Of a stretch of 8,381 nt of DNA, positions 1 to 6,059 are shown piece after piece. The notes under the pieces were generated by a model that saw only the letters and a program-made list of their open reading frames with translations, had not been told where the DNA came from and made no database searches. Positions within the stretch are counted from its first letter, which is position 1. Every line of letters begins with the position of its first letter. Source of the stretch: Hyphomicrobiaceae bacterium (lineage in GTDB: Bacteria > Pseudomonadota > Alphaproteobacteria > Rhizobiales > Hyphomicrobiaceae); the NCBI GenBank assembly GCA_017353825.1, contig JAFMSC010000162.1, positions 1-8,381 on the forward strand, read 5' to 3'. The position numbers and the translations under genes were made by a program.

Positions 1-899
1 TTGCGGGGCGGGTCGGCAGCCAGCAGCGCCCCGCGCCACGCGGCGATGCACTGCGGCCGCTCGCTGGTCATGATCCTCAGCGCCTGGTCGATGGCGCCCA
101 GGAACGAGTCCCGATACGAGCCCAGCGCCGCCTTGCGGGCCGGCACATACTCGTCGTTCACCACCCGCGAGGGCGCGTCCGGCGGGCGCTTGCCGGTGAT
201 GGCAAGGTAGAGCGTGGCTCCCAGCGCGTAGATGTCGGTCCAGGGGCCCTGGTTGGCGCCCGAGGTCGCGTATTGCTCGTAGGGGCTGTAGCCGGGCTTG
301 ACCAAGGCGCTGACGGTGCGCGACTGCGACGCCCCCCGCGCCGATCCGAAGTCGATCAGCACAGGCGAGCCGTCTTTGCGCATCATGATGTTGTCAGGCG
401 CAATGTCTCGGTGCAAGAAATCGGCGCAGTGGATGATGTCGAGTGCGTCCAGCAGCGGCGCGATCACGCGGTCGAGCTCCGCCTGCCGCGGTGCGCGCTT
501 GAGGCCCTTGAGCCAGGCCCTGAAACTGCCGCCTTCCTCGAAGTGGAGCACCATGTAGGCAGTGTTGTTGGACCGGAAATAGCGGTGCACCCGCACGATG
601 TTGGGATGGTCGAATCGGGCCAGTGTCTGAGCTTCCTCGATGAAGCGGTCGAGGCCCCATTGGTAGTCGTCGGCAGCTCCCTTGGACCGCGGCGCAGCTC
701 GGAGGTCGCGGCGTGCGGCAAACTCGGCGGGGAAGTATTCCTTGATGGTGACGAGGCGGCCCAGCGCCGGCTCATGGGCCAGGTAGGTGATGCCGAAGCC
801 GCCGGTGCCCAGCACGCGCCTGATGCGGTAGTCGCCGACGAGCTCCGTGCCTTCCGGCAGGGCCAACAGGTTTGCTGATGGCGCCGGCTTGGCTCCCAT
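1..899 (-). CDS. Ser/Thr protein kinase (Hanks type), C-terminus beyond window
   Basis: Phosphorylates Ser/Thr on proteins, using ATP. I translated the minus strand from the ATG at 899 and found an open frame to the window edge (299 residues visible). The kinase landmarks appear in order: glycine-rich loop GTGGFGITYLA (residues 31-41), ATP-binding Lys53 in VTIKEYFP, an acidic alpha-C pair Glu88/89, the catalytic loop HRDIAPDN (163-170), the metal-binding DFG (183-185) and the PGYSPYEQY activation/P+1 region. The start is supported by AGGGA six bases upstream; the ATG just before it is out of frame and stops at once. Oddity: the usual Lys two residues after the catalytic Asp (HRDxKPxN) is Ala. 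I recall this variant in a proteobacterial kinase subfamily, so it need not mean inactivity. The C-terminal lobe's end and any membrane or sensor domain are outside the window. It probably works with the FHA protein and phosphatase encoded divergently nearby. Confidence 0.93.
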   Translation of the reverse strand, partial: MGAKPAPSANLLALPEGTELVGDYRIRRVLGTGGFGITYLAHEPALGRLVTIKEYFPAEFAARRDLRAAPRSKGAADDYQWGLDRFIEEAQTLARFDHPNIVRVHRYFRSNNTAYMVLHFEEGGSFRAWLKGLKRAPRQAELDRVIAPLLDALDIIHCADFLHRDIAPDNIMMRKDGSPVLIDFGSARGASQSRTVSALVKPGYSPYEQYATSGANQGPWTDIYALGATLYLAITGKRPPDAPSRVVNDEYVPARKAALGSYRDSFLGAIDQALRIMTSERPQCIAAWRGALLAADPPR

Positions 900-1114
900 C
901 ACCCGTCCCTCATGCTTATGACGTGGCTAACGCGGGCGCAACTCGCCCTGCCCGTCGATACACCGCGTCCGGCGGCCGGGCGACCAGTTTGCCGGCGACA
1001 GGATGTGCAAAACTACGGGCAGTAATGTGGCGAAACAAGCGCCGCCGGCAGGGCTTGCGTGGAAAGGGCGCCATCGGCACCGGTAGGGCATGCCGGTTGC
1101 TCCAGCAATCGGCC

Positions 1115-1438
1115 TCAGCACTTACCGTCGTGGTCCTTGCCCACCTTGTAAGCACGCCGGAAACAGTCGCTGGAGTAGGTCTTGCTGTTGCAGCCGCACA
1201 CCGGCCTGAAACTCTTGCTCTTCTTGCGCGCGAAACAGAGGCGGGGAACGGCCACACACACCCCGGCCGAAGAAACTGCGCCGCAACGTCCGGTTGGTGG
1301 CTCGCACCACAACCCCTTGTCGCACACGGCGTCGGCGGGCCCGCCGCAGGGCTGGCCGAGGGGCACCGCGTATGTTTGTGTGGCAGGCAGGATTGACGCG
1401 AGGAGGATGGTTGAGAGAATCAGCGCGGCAATCTGCAT
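1115..1438 (-). CDS. Small exported Cys-rich protein with Kazal-type inhibitor domain
   Basis: The predicted product has 107 residues. Residues 1-24 form a Sec-type signal peptide (hydrophobic core AALILSTILLASIL, likely cleavage after QTYA). The mature part has ten cysteines. The first four, in GQPCGG...VC...WC...RC spacing, resemble the IGFBP-like Cys-rich module that often precedes bacterial Kazal domains. The C-terminal part, with PVCGCNSKTYSSDC followed by a Cys at the very C-terminus, is the Kazal signature. Family knowledge: Kazal domains bind and inhibit serine proteases; the inhibitory role here is inference. The even cysteine number and the signal peptide suggest an oxidised periplasmic or secreted protein. 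I see no convincing Shine-Dalgarno before the ATG, so the exact start is less certain than the frame. It lies upstream of the kinase on the same strand (215-base gap) and divergent from the FHA gene. A short ACCGG/CCGGT inverted repeat follows the stop at 1079-1097 but lacks a T-run. Confidence 0.85.
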   Translation of the reverse strand: MQIAALILSTILLASILPATQTYAVPLGQPCGGPADAVCDKGLWCEPPTGRCGAVSSAGVCVAVPRLCFARKKSKSFRPVCGCNSKTYSSDCFRRAYKVGKDHDGKC

Positions 1439-1604
1439 TGGTGGGTCCGTGGTCAGCCTGTCCCGGGGGACGGCACGTTACTCTGGAGGCGGCCGCTCAG
1501 GAAGCGCCAGCTGTGACGCAGCGCCGGGAAGTTGAGGCCCGGCTCAAGGAGCCCCTGTCACCGATCACGCTGTACGAGGGGCGTCGTATTAGGAGTGTGT
1601 TGAC
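1439..1604. promoter_or_regulatory. Divergent intergenic region between Kazal and FHA genes
   Basis: These 166 bases separate two divergent arms, so promoters for both should lie here or extend into the gene starts. I cannot assign -35/-10 boxes with confidence. A perfect 5-bp hairpin (GGCTC, AAG, GAGCC) sits at 1541-1553. The segment ends with an AGGAG ribosome site at 1591-1595, nine bases before the GTG start of the FHA gene; that spacing decides the start. Confidence 0.4.
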
Positions 1605-2219
1605 GTGCCTTACGAGCTCTTGCCGGCTTCTGCCGGGGTCGCGCTGCCTTTCGGCGCGGCCGGCCTTGGAAACGCTCTGGCCGCATCGGCCGGGCAGGCC
1701 TTTGGCCTGATCGCCGGCGCCTACCAGCGCGCGCCGGTCCTGGTGCTGGCGCTGTCGGCCCTGTTGGTGCTTCCGTTGGTGGCGCTGGTCTCGTTGGCGA
1801 CGCAGTGGAGCCGACGCCGCATGCTCCGCCGAAGCGTGTCGCGCGCGGCCCGGCTCAGGGCCAAGTCCGCCGACCTGAGCAAAGAGCTGCCCGAGCCCAT
1901 GCGCGCTGCCGCCCCCCAGTCGCAGGCCTGGCTGACGGTGATCGGGCGGCCTGGCGGTCCCATGGCCCTGGCGGGCGACCTCATACGCATCGGCCGGCAC
2001 GAGGACAACGACATTCGCCTGCCCGACTGGTCGGTTTACCGCCACCATGCGGTGATCGAGCGCACGCCCGAGAAGGCGTTCGTGATCGCCGACGTGAGCG
2101 GGAAGGACGGCAGCGGCGTGCGCGTCAACGGCGCGCCCACGACGCGGACCCAACTCGCCGACGGCGATGTGATCGAGCTTGGTCGGGCCAAGCTGAGGTT
2201 CGAGAATACACCGCTTTGA
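1605..2219 (+). CDS. Membrane-anchored FHA-domain protein
   Basis: FHA domains read phosphothreonine, so this is probably the reader for the kinase encoded on the other strand. The 204-residue product has a hydrophobic N-terminal part, one clear transmembrane helix (about residues 45-66), a basic stretch (SRRRMLRRSVSRAARLR), then an FHA domain from about 109 to 200. The topology suggests a cytoplasmic FHA domain, by the positive-inside rule. FHA marks are IRIGRHEDNDI (127-137), RHHAVI (146-151), VNG (174-176) and LADGDVIELG. Oddity: the position of the conserved Ser in the SRxHA motif holds Tyr145, so the usual phosphate-contacting Ser is missing; I recall related alphaproteobacterial FHA proteins with non-Ser residues there. 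The GTG start at 1605 follows AGGAG by nine bases. The phosphatase gene begins 72 bases after the stop on the same strand, so co-transcription is likely. Confidence 0.93.
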   Translation: MPYELLPASAGVALPFGAAGLGNALAASAGQAFGLIAGAYQRAPVLVLALSALLVLPLVALVSLATQWSRRRMLRRSVSRAARLRAKSADLSKELPEPMRAAAPQSQAWLTVIGRPGGPMALAGDLIRIGRHEDNDIRLPDWSVYRHHAVIERTPEKAFVIADVSGKDGSGVRVNGAPTTRTQLADGDVIELGRAKLRFENTPL

Positions 2220-2291
2220 GGCGTCGGCCCTATTGACCCGCGCGCCCCAAGGGAAGACCGTTGCGGCGGGGGCAGCCGATAAGGAGTGGCA

Positions 2292-3047
2292 GTGGCGGTG
2301 AGCTTTAGGTACGCGACCAGGGCCGCGCAGGGCGCACGCAACTACCAGGAGGACGCCGCCAGCGTGCGGGCCGACGCCGACGCGCTGACCGCGGTGTTGG
2401 CCGACGGTATGGGCGGACACGCGGGCGGCGCTGTCGCGAGCGAGGTGGCCAGTACCGCCTTCCTGCACACCTTCCATGACCGGGCCGCCGAGGACGTGCG
2501 CGTACGCCTGGCCCGATCGCTCGACTCAGCCAACGCGGCGATTGCCGCAAGAGCGGCCGGCAGCCCCTCACTTGCGGGCATGGGCTGTACACTGATCGGC
2601 GCCGCATTCCAGCCGGGTCAGCTCGAGTGGATCAGCGTAGGTGACAGCCCGCTGTTCCTGGTGCGCAGGGCCGAGATCACCCGGCTCAATGCCGACCACT
2701 CGCTGGCCCCCGAGATCGACAGGCTCGCCGAGATAGGCCGCATCAGCTGGGACGACGCCAAATCCGACCCACGCCGGCACATCCTTCGTTCGGCACTGAC
2801 GGGCGCCGAGATCGACCTGATCGACGGTCCAAGAGCGCCGCTGGCGCTCGAGCCCGACGATGTGGTGATCCTGGCGAGCGACGGTATCCACTCCCTCGTC
2901 AACGCCGACATTGTCCGCATCGTCCGCGAGGCCGGCGCGCCGGATGCGGCTGCCGAGGCTCTGCTTGCCGCCGTCGCCGACGCAGGCGACCCGCATCAGG
3001 ACAACACCACGGTGGTGGTCGTTTGGGTGCCGCGCGATGCGCCCTGA
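2292..3047 (+). CDS. PP2C-family (PPM) Ser/Thr protein phosphatase
   Basis: Removes phosphate from Ser/Thr using two metal ions; most likely reverses the action of the neighbouring kinase. The 251-residue product is a single PP2C domain of the size typical for stand-alone bacterial enzymes, without transmembrane segments. Motifs in order: RNYQED (16-21), ADGMGGHAGG (37-46, metal-binding Asp38), GCTLIGA (98-104), SVGDSPLFLVR (115-125), LNADHSL (132-138), HILRSALTG (163-171), LASDGIHSL (194-202, metal-binding Asp197) and the terminal QDNTTVVVV (236-244, metal-binding Asp237). All core metal ligands are present, so it should be active. The frame also has a GTG at 2286, but AAGGAG covers 2281-2286 and would overlap it; the GTG at 2292 lies five bases after that site and is preferred. 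The product is also the kind of soluble phosphatase paired with kinase and FHA proteins in type VI secretion control, but no secretion gene is visible here. Confidence 0.95.
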   Translation: MAVSFRYATRAAQGARNYQEDAASVRADADALTAVLADGMGGHAGGAVASEVASTAFLHTFHDRAAEDVRVRLARSLDSANAAIAARAAGSPSLAGMGCTLIGAAFQPGQLEWISVGDSPLFLVRRAEITRLNADHSLAPEIDRLAEIGRISWDDAKSDPRRHILRSALTGAEIDLIDGPRAPLALEPDDVVILASDGIHSLVNADIVRIVREAGAPDAAAEALLAAVADAGDPHQDNTTVVVVWVPRDAP

Positions 3048-3323
3048 CGCCAGCTAAGGCGCCTCCACAATTGCGTAGATGCGCGACGGCGATCGTTTCC
3101 GTTGTCATTTCTTCATGCCGTGCATGCCGCAAAGGAGTTGGAGACGCGCGGGACGTGAGGATTGGCAACGCGATCGGAAAGGTCACAGTCGAGGGACCAA
3201 ATCGAGGGGTGGACCGCTCGAAAATGACATTCTCGTCCGACGGCAAGGTCGCAACCGTTGATCATTTCATCTACTGAAGCGCGTTTACAACAAGGCCGAT
3301 TACTACCGGCTGCCAATCCTAAC

Positions 3324-3380
3324 TAAATCCCAGTCTGGGGTTGAAGTTTGGTTAAAATCAACCCAAAAATCTGGGATTGA
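3324..3380. repeat. Two related imperfect palindromes, operator-like
   Basis: Four half-sites of the type TCTGGGRTTGA occur in alternating orientation: inverted 3324-3334, direct 3334-3344, inverted 3358-3368, direct 3370-3380. The two direct copies match at 10 of 11 bases and each inverted copy at 9 of 11. They form two palindromes centred at 3334 and 3369, 35 bases apart. The outer arms AATCCCAG (3326-3333) and CTGGGATT (3371-3378) and the inner arms GGGTTGA (3338-3344) and TCAACCC (3358-3364) can also pair as one nested hairpin. Either a pair of binding sites for a dimeric regulator or a structured RNA would fit. A TAAAAT hexamer lies between them (3353-3358). Confidence 0.6.
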
Positions 3381-3440
3381 CTAAAGGGGCTTCCGAAGAG
3401 CGAGAAAGAGCAGTAACGATATCATGGAGGTAAGAAACTG

Positions 3441-3554
3441 ATGATCCGAGGATGGGGGATTTTTCCATCGACTGCCGAATTACCGTACCCACTTTGCGAT
3501 TGTAAACGTGAGGGGAGATCAGGTATTTATCACTCACTCGACCTGTTCGTTTAA
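3441..3554 (+). CDS. Possible 37-residue small protein, unrecognised
   Basis: The frame runs from an ATG at 3441 to a TAA and gives a 37-residue peptide with no signal peptide, transmembrane segment or motif I know. It contains a CDC cysteine pair. In its favour, GGAGG (3426-3430) lies ten bases upstream, and a 5-codon ORF (3424-3441) ends in TGATG, sharing its last base with this start, an arrangement used for coupled translation. It follows the paired palindromes by about 60 bases. Against it, base composition is not gene-like and ORFs of this size arise by chance. Confidence 0.15.
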   Translation: MIRGWGIFPSTAELPYPLCDCKREGRSGIYHSLDLFV

Positions 3555-4087
3555 AGCGTTAGATGGCCCGACTCTCCGGACCGTGAAGGTCAGAAGATGG
3601 ACTTATCGCCGCGTGACGTGTTTACTTGCGCTGCCTGCAAACCCGCGCCACCTTTGGTCGCAATCCAGTGTCGTCCGTTATTGCGCTGGGAAGGGCTAAC
3701 CATATCGGACGCGGAGGTCTCGGCACTCGAGGCCACTGTTCGGCATTGCAATCGGCTTGAGACTGAGCGTGAGGGTGCCGGGACTTTTGGCTGAAGGGCT
3801 GCGCCGTCTTTCGCAAGGGGTTCCGGCACCGCCTATGGCCTCGGCGTTCAACTCGAGCTCGACGACAACCAGCATCGGAAAAAGGCGCCAAGGCGCCGAG
3901 CGATTGACATGGTTCAATCATAGAGGCGACACGATTGGCGTGAATTGTAATTCCACGTGTACGTCAGCGGGGGCAGTCTTGCACAAGGGGTGGCGATGTT
4001 GTAGAGGCCGGAGGCGAGTGCCCGCCCATTCAGGTTGATTTTCAAGGTCCTGAAAGCTACCCGTTCGCGGCCGGCGGTGGGCCCCCG

Positions 4088-4135
4088 CCCCAAGGAGACC
4101 CCAAATAGAGACCCCAAATAGAGACCCCCAAGGAG
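4088..4135 (+). repeat. Tandem 13-base repeat in the leader of the hydrolase gene
   Basis: The unit GAGACCCCAAATA occurs at 4095-4107 and 4108-4120 exactly, and a diverged third copy lies at 4121-4133. The block is bracketed by two copies of CCCCAAGGAG (4088-4097 and 4126-4135), so an AAGGAG ribosome-site sequence appears at both ends. Only the second is close to the start codon. The array could change copy number by slippage. Confidence 0.8.
4130..4135 (+). promoter_or_regulatory. Ribosome binding site of the hydrolase gene
   Basis: AAGGAG ends three bases before the ATG at 4139. The spacing is shorter than usual, and the site is itself part of the tandem repeat. An in-frame ATG at 4169 is an alternative start, but its upstream sequence offers only a weak AGGAC. 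Confidence 0.6.
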
Positions 4136-4138
4136 CAC

Positions 4139-5053
4139 ATGGCCGAAGGACCCGAGTTCAGGACGACCATGGATTTTGCTTACGGGGTGGCACGCGAGCT
4201 CGCACCGGGTGTGGTGCGCCTCGTCGCCAACAATCCGGGGCCTTTCACCTTCAAGGGCACTAACACCTACATCGTCGGCACCGACGACCTCGTCCTGATC
4301 GATCCGGGACCGAGCGACGAGGCCCACCTCCGGGCGATTCTGGCGACCATCGGCAGCCGTCGCCTCAGGTATGTTCTCATCACGCATACCCACCGGGACC
4401 ACATCGACGCTCTGCCGGCGCTGATCGCGGCGACCGGCGCCAAGACCGCCGGGTTCGGTCGGCGGGCGGCCGCGCCCGGCGCCCGGCGCAGGAGCGCTTC
4501 AGGTAGCGAGTTTATCGATCAGGATTTCGTTCCTGACGTACGGCTTGAGCACGGCGCGCGGGTGGCAGGCGACGGGTGGGCGCTCACGGCCATCCACACG
4601 CCGGGTCACGCACCCGACCACCTGTGCTTCGTCCTGGAGGGTACGGGCGTCCTCTTCTCCGGCGACCATGTCATGGGCTGGAACACCAGCGTCATCGCCC
4701 CGCCCGAGGGCAGCATGGCCGACTACATGCGCTCGCTCGAGCTGCTGGGGCAGCGCGCCGACCGCGACTGCGTCTATCTTCCCGGCCACGGCGGCCGGGT
4801 CGGGGAGCCGCAGCGCCTGGTCAAGGCGTTCCTATTGCACCGGCGCATGCGCGAGCAGGCCGTCCTCGACTGCATCCGCTCCGGCACCAACACCGTGAAG
4901 GCGATCGTGCCCGTGATCTACCGCGACCTCGACCCCAAGCTCACAAACGCGGCGTCTCTCTCCGTGCTGGCGCACGTTGAACATCTGATTTCCCGTGGGC
5001 TCGTGCATTGCGACTCTGCGCTTTCTGTTGATCGCGCGCTTTTTGTCGTTTGA
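4139..5053 (+). CDS. Metallo-beta-lactamase-fold hydrolase with C-terminal winged helix (LACTB2-like)
   Basis: The 304-residue product is probably a soluble zinc hydrolase; related proteins include human LACTB2, an endoribonuclease, but the bacterial substrate is not known. NPGPFTFKGTNTYIVG (32-47) is the typical N-terminal strand of this subgroup. Zinc-site residues are all present: THTHRDH (82-88, the HxHxDH motif), HTPGHAPDH (153-161), SGDH (174-177) and LPGHGG (214-219). After about residue 225 the KAFLLHRRMREQAVLDCI and NAASLSVLAHVEHLISRGLV segments match the winged-helix domain that follows the catalytic domain in this family. The length fits the family. The last 113 bases overlap the 3' end of the convergent DUF1499 gene, within this conserved domain, so this gene's reading there is well supported. 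Met11 (4169) is an alternative start. No operon partner is on the same strand. Confidence 0.95.
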   Translation: MAEGPEFRTTMDFAYGVARELAPGVVRLVANNPGPFTFKGTNTYIVGTDDLVLIDPGPSDEAHLRAILATIGSRRLRYVLITHTHRDHIDALPALIAATGAKTAGFGRRAAAPGARRRSASGSEFIDQDFVPDVRLEHGARVAGDGWALTAIHTPGHAPDHLCFVLEGTGVLFSGDHVMGWNTSVIAPPEGSMADYMRSLELLGQRADRDCVYLPGHGGRVGEPQRLVKAFLLHRRMREQAVLDCIRSGTNTVKAIVPVIYRDLDPKLTNAASLSVLAHVEHLISRGLVHCDSALSVDRALFVV

Positions 5054-5885
5054 TGAGCGCGCGCGCAGCCGCGCCGTGGGAGCGCTGCTTGGCCACCAGC
5101 GCGGCCGTCGGCGTGATCTCCGCCCGCGCCCGGATCTCGGCCATGAGGCGGCGTAGGCGCAGGGCGTTCTGGCCGAAATCGGCTCTGCCGTAGCGGGAGG
5201 CCGAGCGGGCGTCGATGCGCGCGCGTGTGGCGCTGCCGCCCACCCGGATGACGATGTCGTCGGTGAACCCCATGAGCGTTTGCTCGGTGGCCTCGATGAT
5301 GCCGGGCTCTGTCGCCCTGTCGGCCGCGGGCGGCATGGGTGGCTCCTCCGCCACGACGCGCCAGCGCAGGCGCCGCACCACCTCCTCCACCAGCTTGAAG
5401 GCCTCCTCCACCGGCCGATCCAGGACCAGCGTGCGCAGGTCGGGATAGGCATTGGCCTGCAGGTCGGCGAAGGGCTGGCCTGGGTAGGTGGCGGGATTGG
5501 CGCCGGGTGGGCGCTTGGCCAGAGCCGCGAACGCCGGCGGATTGGTCAAGTCGGTGGTCAGGTCGTTGATCGGTGGCTTGTCGAGATGCGTCACTACGGA
5601 GACTGCTGGGCCCGCGAGCACGGCAAGCCCCAACAGAACGCCCACGGCGGCGGCGCCGGCCCCGGCCCGGCCCGTGAACCAGATGCGCGTCAGAGCCGCC
5701 AGGCCGATGAGGAGCCCAACGCCGGCGCCAGCGAGGCCCGTCACGAACAGGTTGATAGCCAGCGGGGTTGGCAGCCCGACGAAGCGATGCAGCACCAACG
5801 TGACAACGAGCAGGCTCACCGAGAAGGTGACGATGCGGCTCGACCAGGGTGCCAACCCAACCGATGGTGTCTCCTCGGTGGTCAT
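4941..5885 (-). CDS. DUF1499 membrane protein
   Basis: The 314-residue product has three predicted transmembrane helices near the N-terminus (about 17-36, 42-65 and 75-98) followed by a DUF1499 domain. Domain marks are INDLTTDLTNPPAF (106-119), a central FKLVEEVVRRLRWRVV segment, and ARIDARSASRYGRADFG with NALRLRRL near the end. The family's biochemical role is unknown. I chose the ATG at 5885 because MTTEE precedes the first helix by a normal distance; the same frame can start at 5960, but the extra 25 residues look unlike the family and have no ribosome site. The domain ends near AEIRARAEITPT, yet the frame goes on for roughly 50 residues of Arg/Lys/Gln-rich sequence antisense to the hydrolase gene. 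The MuiA-like gene lies 174 bases upstream on the same strand; a 7-bp inverted repeat (CGCGAAT/ATTCGCG, 5980-6012) sits in that gap. Confidence 0.92.
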   Translation of the reverse strand: MTTEETPSVGLAPWSSRIVTFSVSLLVVTLVLHRFVGLPTPLAINLFVTGLAGAGVGLLIGLAALTRIWFTGRAGAGAAAVGVLLGLAVLAGPAVSVVTHLDKPPINDLTTDLTNPPAFAALAKRPPGANPATYPGQPFADLQANAYPDLRTLVLDRPVEEAFKLVEEVVRRLRWRVVAEEPPMPPAADRATEPGIIEATEQTLMGFTDDIVIRVGGSATRARIDARSASRYGRADFGQNALRLRRLMAEIRARAEITPTAALVAKQRSHGAAARALIKRQKARDQQKAQSRNARAHGKSDVQRAPARRETPRL

Positions 5886-6059
5886 GAGTGTCCGTCCGGT
5901 CCCATCGCTTAGGTTGGGCCAACGCCAGCAAGGCGGCGGCAGACCCAACATGGGCCTCATGAGGTTAGGTCATCGCTACCGCGAATGCGCGCGATGGTGA
6001 AGTTGATTCGCGCTTCGGTGGTCGTAACGTCCCGATCTCGGCCTTCACTTCGGCTCGAC

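Larger units (their letters stand above)
3048..4138. other. Long gene-poor region (about 1.1 kb), partly AT-rich
   Basis: No ORF here has a recognisable domain or sustained third-position G/C bias. From about 3290 to 3560 the sequence is clearly more AT-rich than the flanking genes, which suggests foreign or decayed DNA. Contents: a plus-strand frame at 3150-3277 ending in DGKVATVDHFIY that looks partly coding and may be a gene remnant; two related palindromes at 3324-3380; a 5-codon plus 37-codon ORF pair at 3424-3554 with a GGAGG site; overlapping unconvincing ORFs on both strands between 3590 and 4038; hairpins at 3902-3919 and 3939-3957; and a tandem repeat at 4088-4135. I see no recognisable transposase, tRNA or riboswitch. 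Confidence 0.6.

Noticed and set aside
273..878. Plus-strand ORF of 201 codons over the kinase region
   Set aside because: It is antisense to a frame with every kinase motif; its own translation has no recognisable domain.
1497..2477. Minus-strand ORF of 326 codons over the FHA gene and the phosphatase start
   Set aside because: Antisense to two strongly supported genes, low-complexity Arg/Gly/His-rich product, no domain; it is a shadow of high GC.
3590..4038. Several overlapping ORFs of 65-99 codons on both strands
   Set aside because: They compete for the same bases, none shows a domain or gene-like codon bias, and none has a good ribosome site.
3914..4402. Minus-strand ORF of 162 codons across the start of the hydrolase gene
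   Set aside because: Half lies antisense to the conserved catalytic region of the hydrolase; no domain or ribosome site supports it.
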